From NCBI GenBank assembly GCA_000969725.1, contig JXSR01S029558.1: a DNA stretch of 23,318 nt. One strand, written 5' to 3'. The notes below the pieces were generated by a model, which saw only the letters and a list, made by a program, of their open reading frames with translations, had not been told where the DNA came from and did no database searches. The stretch comes from Ophiothrix spiculata (Eukaryota; Echinodermata; Ophiuroidea; Amphilepidida; Ophiotrichidae). This document shows, one piece after another, positions 1-9,824 of this stretch (position 1 is its first letter; each line of letters starts with the position of its first letter). Position numbers and translations under genes: made by a program.

Positions 1-185
1 TTATCTCAGCTTTTGAATGATATATAATATGTCACACTTTCTTTCTTTCTCCTTTCTTCATTTAGAGCAGTGATTTAGAGATTGAAATCCAAAACAGTCC
101 ACTGAATATATTGCAATGCAAATTAGCTGCAAATCGATTTCAAAAATAATGATTTTGCCAGAGCAGCCCACATATATAAAACCCA

Positions 186-329
186 CATTGTCTTGTTCTT
201 TAGACACGCCCCAAAGAGCTGTAGGTTATAAATAGCAAAGAGAGCTTGGAGAGATGAGATCAGCGGTAGATTACAGTCTTGGATTTTGTAGTCAAGTGGA
301 TTATTTACTCTGAGGTGATATGCGAACTC
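186..329 (-). CDS. Candidate internal exon, copy A (48 codons, unknown protein)
   Basis: Minus-strand frame of exactly 144 nt starting EFAYHLRVNNPLDYK and ending LKNKTM. It is preceded by a weak acceptor (tttgag) and by an in-frame stop just upstream, so it could only be coding if spliced. The same 144 nt occur without any indel in B (9681-9824) and C (18893-19036). A and C differ by about three synonymous and three conservative replacement changes. In A the donor has lost a G (ATG followed by TGGGTT rather than GTGGGT), so this copy may be non-functional. A deletion of about 200 bp lies only some 30 bp away. I recognise no family; the LISSLQALFAIYNLQLFG stretch is hydrophobic. Confidence 0.3.
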
Positions 330-552
330 CTCAAATCACCAATAAGGGCTTACAGCATCTTCCTTAAACAATTTAAAGGGATTTTATCATACTCAATGTT
401 ATTGCCTTCTGCTTAGTGTAACATTCAAGACTTTATTACAATGTCATTTAAATGCAACATTTAAAGGTTATTCAAGGTCTATGTCGCATAATGTCTGTAC
501 CTTTAAGAGGGTTTTTATGATTACTATTGTTTTCTTTGGATATAGACACATT

Positions 553-720
553 GGCCCGTATTCCAGAAAGGTGTTTAGCTAAATCAAGGTTTTATTTCTC
601 GTCAACTACACGACTCATTGAACTGTTCTGCTTGAAAGCTGCAATGATGCGTATCATTCCTGGACAGTTGATGCTCAGTTAAACAATGGTTTAGCTAAAC
701 GTCTTTCTAGAATACGGGCC
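553..720. mobile_element. 168-bp MITE, private to copy A
   Basis: The 31-bp terminal inverted repeats start ggcccgtattc and end tttagctaaa on the inner side; 28 of 31 positions match. Copies B (about 10050) and C (about 19232) have the uninterrupted site gacacataatg, so this is a clean insertion in A. Flanks suggest a 2-3 bp target duplication (AT or ATA/ATT). No coding capacity. The short duplication would suit a Harbinger-like or Tc1/mariner-like parent; I cannot choose between them. Confidence 0.88.
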
Positions 721-1204
721 ATAATGTTTTGTCTTTTGCTTTCGAAATTATTTTAATAATACCAAATATAACATTTTTAAACTTAATTGTTATGATGTTT
801 TAGAATATTTTTTAACTGTCAAAAGGATGTATGTGAAAATCAACTTATTCAGAATTATATCGCATCTCAAATTCTTTGTAAATAATGATTTTTTTTTATT
901 TTACATATTATACTCTACTTATATAAAAGACAAATTTGTCTGCTGTGTTGAACATAGCTAAATAAATGCATTTCCAATTTATACCCTGGTCACATACCTT
1001 GCAGCAAGGTTTATGAGATGTTACAGCGTTATACTTGGCTGAAATTCTTAGGATGAGAGGCATTTGGAAACTGAGCAGTATTTATTACCCGGAGAGGTGC
1101 CAAAAGCACGCCCAAAGAATTTAATTTGGTTAACGATGTCTATGTAATGGTCAAATAATAAACCAGGCAATGTAAGCCATCACCGATATCATACTGATGT
1201 ATTA

Positions 1205-1360
1205 GCCTAGCACAGGGGTTCTCAACTTGTCCTTACAATTTCCTCAGTGTATTCCTAATATATTTCTTTGTTTTTAGAGAGTGTCAAAGCGCCAATCAGT
1301 ACTTGTCAAAGTGCCAAATTTTAGTGCACGCACCGCTAATTGAGAATCCCTGGCCTAGCA
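1205..1360. mobile_element. hAT-like MITE, 140 bp, with 8-bp target duplication (copy A)
   Basis: The element spans 1213-1352 with ends CAGGGGTTCTCAA and TTGAGAATCCCTG (12 of 13 positions match as inverted repeats). It is flanked by perfect copies of gcctagca at 1205-1212 and 1353-1360. Copy C has a single gcctagca at the matching place (near 19717), the empty site. An 8-bp duplication and CAGGG ends are hallmarks of the hAT superfamily. It is non-autonomous and has no open frame. Confidence 0.92.
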
Positions 1361-1622
1361 GCTTCCTTAATATTACCTGAAACTGTTCAATGGCAGCATA
1401 TTATGTGACCAAAGCACAATCCAAAGAGAAATATGTTACATAATTGGTATCTTTTCTGTATGTACAAAAGGTTTTTTGCCATTTATTTTGAAAGACTAGA
1501 ATCCAAAAATGCTCAAATGACTTCAATAACATCAGCCAAAATACTGCAATATTTTTCCTTTTCTTTTCTTACACTTAGTAAGATTGACCTGTCACCTTTC
1601 CATCTGTTTGCTTTTAATTTAC

Positions 1623-1802
1623 TTGGAATATAACTCCAGCTTTGGCATCAAGAGTATTATATCTCTTGTTATCACTTGAAATATCAGTAGAGAATTGTGC
1701 AAATATATCACAAACAAGTTGATAAATTACACTTTTCATATTTCTAGAAATGACATTTTGTACAATAGACGGATAAAGCTTACTCTCATCCAGGGGCCTC
1801 GT
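1623..1802 (-). CDS. Candidate exon with D-x-K-A-G motif, copy A (60 codons)
   Basis: Minus-strand frame of exactly 180 nt between a good acceptor (pyrimidine-rich run ending atccgacaacag) and a GTAAAT donor; both ends are in phase 0. The frame contains DESKLYPSIVQ, SVIYQLVCDIF and, near the end, RYNTLDAKAGVIF. Family knowledge: a D-x-K-A-G motif before a hydrophobic stretch occurs in bacterial two-TM domains (SLATT and Pycsar-effector type). The match here is short and only suggestive. The next phase-0 block downstream on this strand (about 1455) reads KRYQLCNIFLFGLCFG, membrane-like, but in A and B it soon hits a stop. Identical in B. The gene is otherwise unrecognised. Confidence 0.3.
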
Positions 1803-1987
1803 CTGTTGTCGGATAAAAGATGACAGGGAAATTGAAGAAATATTTAGACATCTATACTCAGGACAGGGATAAGAAATAAATAAATGTATTTAATATTGAT
1901 ATCAAGCAATAACAGTCCTTAGTGATTCAATATGAAACACTTATTTGACTTGGACATGATATCATCGCAATATGCCGCAAGACATAA

Positions 1988-2098
1988 TCAATAGTGTTCA
2001 AAACATCCCAGGCTAGCACAACGCTTCCAACAAACCATTTTTGCCTGAAGTCGTTCAAGTATATTGGCAATTCTTCTCATGTAGTCTTCATTTATTGC
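1988..2098 (-). CDS. Candidate exon AINEDYMRR..., copy A (36 codons and stop)
   Basis: Minus strand. A strong pyrimidine tract (tactctctcttcaactttcgg) and the acceptor gataacag precede a frame starting AINEDYMRRIANILERLQAKM and ending FEHY with TGA. An internal phase-0 donor (ATG followed by GTTTGT) could instead join it to the phase-0 exon at 1623-1802, some 185 bp downstream. All 111 nt are identical in A, B and C, although C has lost about 20 bp of the neighbouring pyrimidine tract. The predicted helix is charged and amphipathic. No family recognised. Confidence 0.28.
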   Translation of the reverse strand, partial: AINEDYMRRIANILERLQAKMVCWKRCASLGCFEHY

Positions 2099-2308
2099 CT
2101 GTTATCTAGCCGAAAGTTGAAGAGAGAGTAATAAAGGCTTATATTGATTGAGTCTAAGTATAATAAAATGTCAAAGGATCGGCTATGAATATTTTCAATA
2201 AATGTTTTATATGACTGTTTGTCGATGGAAGAATAATAATGCTTTATGGAGACATATTTCTTCTCTTCCTTGTTAGAAACGTGGGCTCATGCATGTCTGT
2301 TAGAACAT

Positions 2309-3550
2309 ATTTCTGATTAAGTATCTCGACTTATCTACTGATTTGTATGCAATATATACACCAGTAATCCTGAACTTGGATACATTGTAATTCCATATTT
2401 AAACCAAATTGCCGCCTACTTAAATGATTAAGCTATTGGCAAATTATTGTATTATTTGCCATGGATGGTATTTGAGAAATGTTTTGGAAAATATTGAAAT
2501 GAAAGAAATATTTGGAATAAAAGAACAAGTAGGTACTTAAACTTGACTATAAGCTCCTCCTACGTAAGAAAGGTTGCACATCATTTGTAAACTGCGACAG
2601 ATAGCTAGGATTTGCAGTTTGAATTATGGCTTTTGGGGAACTTTGATGCTGTCCAAAATTATACAAGCAATCCCTCCAAAAATAATAATTGTAAATAGAA
2701 TAGCATCTTTAACCTTACTCTCTTTACATTTGAATTGTAGTTTGAATGGAAATTCTACGAACAACTCAAATCATGTTAGTTGCAATGCTTACAGTTAGAA
2801 TTGACTCAAATCTTAAGCAAGGAAATTCAAGAGATGTTTATGTAAATATCACAGCACCAGCTCTGAATGCCTAGTGATATTGTTGCTAGCTACACAACAA
2901 ATGTCTCTAAACCTTATACTTACAAGGTAATTGATACATAGATGAAGTAAATTGATTTGGTACAAATTGACCCCTTGAAAGTGCACGCTTTTTATCTTGC
3001 ATCATATGCAGGCTATTATTGCATGCTAATGTTTGTAGTGTTTGTATCTTTGTTTCTAAGATGTGATTAATAAAACAAAGTCTTTATGAATATCTCCTCA
3101 AATTGATAAGAAGAGTGAATAAATTCAGAAATATTAAATGTCACTGAAATTTTTTTAATGACATTAGCAGATGATCTGTACATGCAAATGATTTCTTACG
3201 GTAAATTAAATATATAGCCAAGTCATAGTCACGAGTAATTTGTTTTATACATACAAATGTTGATGCCTTCAAAGCGCTTCCCAAAGGAAATAAACACCCA
3301 CAGATAGCCAATACATTCATTTACTAAGAATATGATCAGGAAAATCTAGCAAAGGTCAGGTTTACATGAATCTTTTACCTGAAACATCAAATGAATTTCT
3401 AAGAAAATAGTGAAACAAACTGTTTGATTGATTTAGCCAGAAGACTATCTTCTTTTTATGAACAATTTTCTTGTTATGAACAATTTAGAAAAAGAAAGAT
3501 TGATTAAGTGTACTTCAGGTTAAATTTAAACAATAAGAGTTATTGTTTAG
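2309..3550. other. Divergent non-coding part of copy A
   Basis: Homologous to 11621-12212 in B and about 20660-22045 in C. It holds the frame-shifted exon-like block (3200-3276) and a conserved GTAAGT-type donor on the minus strand near 2929 that recurs in C near 21370. No other gene signal seen. Confidence 0.5.
3200..3276 (-). pseudogene. Exon-like block, frame-shifted in copy A
   Basis: Minus strand, between an acceptor (tgtttatttcctttgggaag) and a donor GTAAGA. In C the matching block (21672-21745) is open, but here an extra T and other indels break the frame after RFEGINI. Copy B is hidden by the gap. Either a decayed exon or chance splice-like signals. Confidence 0.2.
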
Positions 3551-3755
3551 GGTTAGTTTATAGGCAATTTCTCATTAATGATTCTCTTTACAGAAAAGAC
3601 AAGAAAAGGGTGAAAAAAAAAGGAATTACATGCTAGTCATATTTGGGGCAATACAATCAACACAATAATACTGGATGACCCAGAAAAAGTGACATTCTTT
3701 TGAATTTTTTCTTAGGTTAAACAAATAGAAAGTATGTAAAGGTTGCATTTTATAA

Positions 3756-4190
3756 AAGTCCATGAATTGAACTTGTTTGTTTCATTCAATTGATTGTGTG
3801 TAACAAAAGTTATGTTTTATCAAATATTTGGGTGCATTTTTGTCTGGTCCGATTTCAGGGCAAATAATCATTATTGGTCATGAACAGCGTTTTTTCTGAA
3901 TGGAATAAAACGGTGAGAATTTATCATATCTGGCTGATGTTTTCATCAAATTTGTTTATTTTTTTAGCACAGATAGAGGATAGCATCCACATAATTAATT
4001 AGTGAATATTTTTACAGTTTAGTGAACAGATCAATGACAATACTCAAAAGAACTTTATTCAAGGTGAACTTACAAAATTGTGAAATTGGACCAGACAATT
4101 TTACAACTAAATATTTGATAAAGCATAACTTCTGTTCTAGATTACCAATTGAAACGAAACTTTATATTTAAGTCTGGTTCATAGACTATT
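3756..4190. repeat. Long imperfect inverted repeat, about 430 bp
   Basis: Left arm about 3756-3857 and right arm about 4081-4190 are inverted copies. Shared pieces include tatttgataaa, cataactt and ggaccagacaa, plus a matching outer part (gtccatgaa against ttcatagac). The loop is about 220 bp. It looks like a foldback or non-autonomous DNA element. The matching place in B is inside the gap and C is interrupted by the LINE, so presence or absence cannot be tested here. Confidence 0.65.
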
Positions 4191-4850
4191 AAGTGATACC
4201 TTTATATGATTGCTGATTATCTGGTAAAACCAAGCACTTTACACACAAGGATTGTAATGTATTTTTCTGGGACACATTGTAAAAGACTCTATAACAAGTC
4301 AAAATTAATTAGTTGAACTGAGTGATTGAGGAAATTAAAACCACTACAGTGGAAATAAAGTTTGTTACATGATATTGTGTTGAAAGACAGACATCAAAAG
4401 TGAGGTATTGTACAACAATTATTTTGGCTTAAATCAAACTTATTGTTTGATCTAAATTAATTAAACTTATCAATATTTTGATGAAAAGTTTTTGTTTTTT
4501 AAACACATTCAGAAGAACAAAATAGATTATGCAAAATGAGATGGGTAGGAATTCAGAAGCAGTCAATATTGTGCTATAGATAATGTTGAGTATTGTTATA
4601 TTATTTGGATAAGTGCTTATTGGGGTTCATGGCAAGCTGTGTTTTCAGCTGCTTGCTACTCTTGAATGAAATAGAGACGCACGAATCAATACATTGTAAA
4701 TAGAGCAAAAAAAGCTATTTTTCATATTTTTACAAGTTCTCAAATTTTGAGAAGTGAATTTTGTATTTCAGTATTCTAGCTTGCTTTGATTCCAAGTCAT
4801 CAATGTTTGTGTACAATTTTTTTGCGATTGGCCAATTTTGTGACATTTGA
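4191..4850. other. Non-coding stretch, copy A
   Basis: AT-rich sequence partly matching B after the gap (B 13003-13065, then from about 13672). B carries about 605 bp where A has about 55 bp near 4445-4499. No open frame with splice support. Confidence 0.5.
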
Positions 4851-4851
4851 C

Positions 4852-4938
4852 CTCCACAAACCCTCATCGCAGTTGCTTTTTATAGCCCGGCAAATATTCC
4901 TATGTAGTGAACAAATTCTGTCATACATATCAAGACAA
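4852..4938 (-). CDS. Exon-like block with YDRIC...HRNICRAIKSNC, copy A
   Basis: Minus strand frame after acceptor catctatcag, reading LDMYDRICSLHRNICRAIK and ending near GLWR. The same frame is open in B (14065-14164). Against B, six replacement and three synonymous differences, close to neutral expectation. The donor found in B (AG before GTAAAT) is GTCAAA here and poor. Helical and Cys/Arg-rich; no family recognised. Confidence 0.22.
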
Positions 4939-4999
4939 CTGATAGATGGGAGTTCAAAACCCCTGGAAATAACAATGACTGCAATCAATCAAGAAAGTC

Positions 5000-5423
5000 T
5001 ATATACAAACATTACTTAAACAAATCTAATTTTATTCTGCTAGTAACATCCTCTGAATTGCTTAAACAGAAATAGCCCTTGAACTTAAACAAAGATTTCC
5101 TATAAACTTGTTGAAACATAAATGACAGGCGTAGAGTAAATGTATTTGATGGTTCACTAGAATCAGATGAATAAACCTTTAGGAATCGTATCGTGGCAGT
5201 TCTTCCTGCTCAGGTTTTTCCTTGTAGCAGATATGTTATATTTAGAATTTAATTAGAAATACCTTTTAAAAGCTATTGATTCAAACACTTCTTAAAGTTT
5301 TTTCATGATGCAGTTAAATAATATAAAATGTAGTAGCAATTTCCACTTTGCGGGTTTGCAAGTAAAAGAGAAGCCGTTGTTAATTTCCACCAATATATAT
5401 ATTGTCACACCTTGAATAAGCAG
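5000..5423. other. Well-conserved non-coding stretch, copy A
   Basis: Matches 14316-14745 in B with few substitutions over most of its length, more similar than the neighbouring sequence, but has no usable open frame. Confidence 0.45.
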
Positions 5424-5725
5424 AATCCTGGGAAATTGGGAGGATATCACTTGTTTAACGCACATATTAAACAGAATATATATTCAAGAAATGAGCATGT
5501 ATGAGGAGATATCAAAAGGCTTTAAACATCTCCCAGAAGACAACAAGCTATATGGATGAAATTTTGTGAGAATATTCACTTGTTTTTATGTACATTTTGG
5601 TTGCTAAGATGGTCTCCATAAATATTTTACTTTCTTTATAGGTGGCAGTAGATATCAGCAACCTGCCAACCCCCAACCCTCCTGCTTATAAGTTGCACAG
5701 GTGGAGAAAAGTGGAAGTAATTTAT
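5424..5725 (+). pseudogene. Broken LSDAT/TRPM-like exon pair, copy A
   Basis: Counterpart of the open pair at 14746-15050. The first block starts identically (NPGKLGGYHLFNAHIKQNI) but the donor CAG before GTATGG has become CAT before GTATGA. The second block keeps its acceptor (ttactttctttatag) and the first nine codons (VAVDISNLP). It then differs from B by a net 5-bp loss that shifts the frame before the LLIS motif, and the GTAAGT donor is gone (tataatctg). Copy A therefore cannot make this segment. Confidence in the broken state is high; confidence that it was once a gene depends on the B copy. Confidence 0.35.
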
Positions 5726-6172
5726 AATCTGTGATTAAATTAGTGGTTACAATGGCCAGCAAATCTATGATAACATACCCAATGTTTAGTTGTTTGATAC
5801 CAAAGTATAGGGTTTATGGTATCCTCTTCCTATTGATACCAAGGTTATAGAAATCTGTCAATATATGATGCCAGAATGCAAAACAAATAAATGTAAGTAT
5901 TTAGTGAAATATAGGCCAAAAGGGATTTTCTTTTACAAAATAAAATCCCTACAATACCAGTCTGTGGAGAGTCAGTCGACAGTGGGAGAAACGTGAAACC
6001 TTACAAAGTGAAGATGCCCTTTAAGTTGAAAAATGAAAATGGTTGAAATAATGACATTACATTTATGACTCATTCACCTCTAGAAGATGTTTTAACTTTT
6101 TTATGCACCCCTCATATTTTTTTTCAGCAAATGTGTTTTTGCACACATTTATTATAGTCCAATGCTGAAATT

Positions 6173-6505
6173 ACATATGGAGGGAAGGTAAAACCTTTAT
6201 GGTGGCCTTCTAAGCAGGCAGGTTATTATCATAGCTATCAAAAGAAGTTAAAATGAAGTCAAGAATCAATGTCAAGGAACATCAATGGAAATCCACTTAG
6301 CTTCAGGCTTAAGCTTACTAAACAAATGTATGAAAAGCCCCTTTGTTCTCTGTCAATCCTATAGCTAACGCATGAATAATGGGTGAAAGAAGGGAATCCC
6401 ATCTAAAATAGATGTCTCAAATGTCTGAAAGATTCATACTAAGACATGACATGGATTTCCTGACAAATGCATCTTCATTTATTCAAGCTAAGGGTGACAG
6501 AAATA
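6173..6505. other. Highly conserved non-coding block, copy A
   Basis: These 333 bp align to 15467-15799 without a net indel and with roughly ten differences by eye, while flanking sequence carries many indels. Neither strand is open. It could be a regulatory or RNA element, or a small conversion tract. Confidence 0.5.
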
Positions 6506-9256
6506 GAAAAGTTAATCTTTCTTCTTATTTTATAGTATAGTGTTATGCTTTTAATAATCGGGATTTTGAATAAGAGTAACTTCAGGGTATATTTTACCAT
6601 CTTTAGAGAAGTATAAGAGAGAAAGTGTTATTTTCAAATTTCATAGGGAAGATCAAATTATTTAGAGGAAAAGTTTACGATAGGCGTACATGGTCTGACT
6701 GACACAAGATTTTCTAGTAAAGTTGCCCGCTTGATTGTGAAGTTAGTAGATCAGTGGAGGAAACACAAATTTAAAGGATTTTCCTTTTACATAGTTTCTT
6801 TTTAATACTACTTTTTTGTCAGATTGCTAATTTCTTCCTTAGTATTTTTGCATCAGTTTTTGTTATCATATTTATATGTTGATAAGTAGGATATCACTTG
6901 TACAACTTTTATTCAAATGAATTCTAAGATGCTGATTCTCACAGATTTGTCAAAAAGCTCTCTGTCTTATATGGATGCAGTTGAAGTTATTAAAATTGTT
7001 TACTTTCCACAAGCAAGTTCATATAATAAAAAAGCACACATGTAATATCTATCTCTGTATGTATCTGATATCTAATAAGCTTACACAAAGGAAACACAGA
7101 GGATATCACTTGATAGTCTTGTAATAAAGACAATGTTTATTTAAAGAATAGGCAATTAAGTTTTGCAATATAAGCAATTTACTTTAACTAAATTCATGAA
7201 TGTTTTATGGTTCTGATCAAAAGACACAGCAGTGGTCTTGATAAACAAGCAAATAAAATTGTGATTAGAGAAGTCTGAAGACAAATTCACATCGGTAGAT
7301 ACATCTATAATATAAGTGTTAGGTTTTATAGTTAACATAAACAATGTGTTAAAACTTTGATATACAGGGGGTCCAAAAACGAGTAGTATCTTTCAAGCGA
7401 TTATTTAAGTAGGCTTAGATTATTATTATTCTGTTTGTCCATTGTGGAAACTATTAAAGGTATGTTCATATTTGCATTTTTAATGGGCAGGTTTTTTTAT
7501 TCAGTTAAGATTTTCCGTACACAAAATGACTGATACAATTGCTGCCAGTGTTGAAATATGGACCTCTTCTATGCATTGATACAAAAAGAGTACCATTTGA
7601 TTGGTATGGCGCCACAACGGCATAAAATTAGTGCAATTTAGCTAATTTGTATGCACTGAAAACATACACGAAAAATTGGATTTTTGAGTTTTACGTGAAA
7701 AAATATAAAAATGATAACTTCTTATTCACATTATAACAAGTTAGTAGCATATATCTTGGCCAATATTTTTAAAATTGCCAAAAAAGAAACAAGGGTTTTA
7801 ATAAGAACCTGTGATATATAATCTGTTATCATGCCCTGATATTTTTCAGTTTCCTACTTCAATTAAATTCATTGTCTTCTAGAAAGTGCAATGTGAGATA
7901 CAGGAAAGTAAGTTGTCTTCATTGTCACATACGATAACCACATAGTTCATCTGATTAGATGCTATAGAAAGCTTTGACCACAGACCTGCGAAGTGTCTTA
8001 CAGTAAGAAGGAATGCCAACATGTCTTTCACTACGCACGGTTGCATCTTGCCAGATCAAGTTAGTAGAGTTACCCAAGTTATACAAAGAGTGTAGCTATG
8101 ATATATGGCAAACTTTAAAACTTTAAGTCTTCTTTAACACTTGTCTTGCCACTTCAAGGTCATGTGTAGTTCTTTACCGTTGTTTACTAAATAAGTTTGT
8201 GTGTGTGCTTGTAACTAAATGTAGCTTGCAATGTGTAAACTGATTTTAATTGTCCTGTCAACTTGGATCTTTCTGGAAAGCCAAATACCTGTCTCTAATT
8301 TGGCTGATGTAAATAGTGTCAACGGTCATTTACATGATTGTGAAATTATCTTAAAATGGGTTATAAGATGCTGGTTAATAAAACCAATTTAAATTTAAAG
8401 GAAGTTCCCATTTTGTAAATGTTTTTACTTTAGACTTCAAATGTATTGGGCCTTTTAGAAGTAGGATTTTGGCACAGAAAATATGTTTCATGATATTTAG
8501 ACAGTTCCTATTCAGTAGAGATAAAACCATCACATTTGACATTTACATAGCATACAGGAAGTAAACTTAACCTTCCCATCGTAAGCTTTCCATTCAATCT
8601 CAGTGAATTCCACCTGAGCTTTTTGAATTACCAAGAGCATTAAAGACATTGGTAAGCAAACATGAGAGCATTTCCAATCTAGTGTGCAAAGAAACTTATC
8701 CTTTTCCTTTCCTAACACTGAGGTGTTTTCTTGACAAATATTTCATTAAAGGTTTATTTTCTTATTCACTTCCAATATTATATTATTCCCCATTTTGTTT
8801 TACTGTTTTTTCCTTGTCCCTCATGTTATCCATTTTTTCCTTTTTGGTTTTGTCCTATTTTTAACTTGACAATATTCCATCTTCTTTTGCTGTTCATTTC
8901 TTGTACCTTAACTGACACTGATATGGCATACTGGTGTATGACAGCATATTTATCAGTTCAGATTATCCCTACAAAACATGCCTTGCAGTTCTACAGATTA
9001 TAGATTCACGCCTGGCACTGCTTGCTTTGGTCAAAGATTTAAGTAGATTTTCCAGACTTTCTGCTGTAAACAAGCCAAAACGTCTATTGTGATTCTCTGC
9101 ACCGCCTCTAGGTTGTTGAAAATTCATGAGGAACGCTTCTTAGTTCAGCATAGATGCTTCCCATCTAAGCATTACCAGTGCATATATTACTCAGTCTTTT
9201 TATCATATAATCATTTCGAAGCAAGGTATCATTTTATTTAGCAAGCAACCAATCAT
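6506..9256. other. Non-coding part of copy A, second half
   Basis: Matches 15800-18447 in B. It includes a conserved AT-rich block (7120-7370), a segment near 7416-7500 absent from B, and a pyrimidine-rich plus-strand run (about 8697-8900) that produces short spurious frames. No exon with convincing splice sites and constraint seen. Confidence 0.5.
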
Positions 9257-9667
9257 ATGAGGGGCGCTCTTGCAAAATGAGAGGAAAGTCAGAAGTTTTG
9301 AAATTGAGTTATGACATTTTTTAATTCTCTATAATCTCAGCTTTTGAATGATATATAATATGTCACACTTTCTTTCTCCAGAGATTGAAATCCAAAGCAG
9401 TCCACTGAATATATTTAATTGCAATACAAATAAGCTGCAAATCGATTTAAAAAATACTAATTACTACAGTGTATAATAGCAACATGCAATCAATTATCCG
9501 TGAATAAATGCACTTCCCAGTATAGTTAACCTACAAAACTTAAGGTACAAAGGCATTTTATATCAAAAAACAAAATTTGAGTTTTTCACCCTATTTTTGC
9601 TTTAGATGCCATTTATTCAAAATATAGATTTGCGACTTTCCTCTCATTTTGCCAGAGCAGCCCACAT
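9257..9667. repeat. Inverted-repeat-bounded segment, about 410 bp (copy A/B junction)
   Basis: Arms of about 34 bp, sharing the core gcaaaatgagaggaaagtc, lie at 9257-9290 and, inverted, at 9634-9667. Mismatches are few. The same pair is at 18448-18481 and 18846-18879. In copy A the interior and the inner part of the right arm are missing (junction near 155). It could be an old non-autonomous DNA transposon duplicated with the unit. No clear target duplication is visible. Confidence 0.5.
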
Positions 9668-9680
9668 ATATAAAACCCAC

Positions 9681-9824
9681 CATTGACTTGTTCTTTAGAC
9701 ACGTTCCAAAGAGCTGTAGGTTATAAATAGCAAAGAGAGCTTGGAGAGATAAGATCAGCGGAAGATTACAGTCTTGGATTTTGTAGTCAAGTGGATTATT
9801 TACTCTGAGGTGATATGCCAACTC
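9681..9824 (-). CDS. Candidate internal exon, copy B (48 codons, unknown protein)
   Basis: Same 48-codon frame as at 186-329, here with a plausible donor (ATG followed by GTGGGT). B differs from A at a few codons, including a Ser to Leu change in the hydrophobic stretch. Acceptor context is tttgag with a weak pyrimidine tract. It would follow, in minus-strand order, the candidate exon at 10935-11114. The protein is not recognised. The evidence is length conservation across three copies and a low share of replacement changes, both modest given the short length. Confidence 0.33.

Larger units (their letters stand above)
966..2308. repeat. Tract identical to 10278-11620 (copy A side)
   Basis: Reading base by base at a constant offset of 9312, I see no difference between A and B over 1343 bp. 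The tract begins right after an a/t mismatch at 965/10277. It ends at 2308/11620, beyond which gaacatatttctga faces gaacattgttccga. The hAT-like MITE lies inside. C differs from both by several percent in the same region. Confidence 0.85.
1..9330. repeat. Tandem unit copy A (about 9.3 kb)
   Basis: The sequence from position 3 (atctcagcttttgaatga) recurs at 9334 and 18524, and the order of landmarks after it is the same in each copy. Copy A differs from the others by a private 168-bp MITE (553-720), a deletion of about 200 bp near 155, and a segment near 7416-7500 absent from B. It shares the hAT-like MITE (1213-1352) with B. The unit borders follow the window start and are not the true duplication breakpoints. 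Confidence 0.93.

Noticed and set aside
1433-1633. 66-codon plus-strand frame repeated exactly at 10745-10945
   Set aside because: Identity comes from the homogenised tract. The frame is changed in C, is AT-rich, and lies opposite a better minus-strand exon candidate.
5439-7112. Recurring 12-mer ggatatcacttg (5442, 6889, 7101; also twice in B)
   Set aside because: Flanking bases differ and spacing is irregular; too short to claim a binding site.
8530-8718. 62-codon minus-strand frame with a 64-codon counterpart at 17720-17914
   Set aside because: Roughly fourteen of sixteen base differences change residues, as expected without constraint, and no good splice sites bound it.
8649-9003. Hydrophobic plus-strand frames rich in Phe, Leu and Ser
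   Set aside because: They come from a pyrimidine-rich run; the counterparts in B are shortened and frame-shifted.
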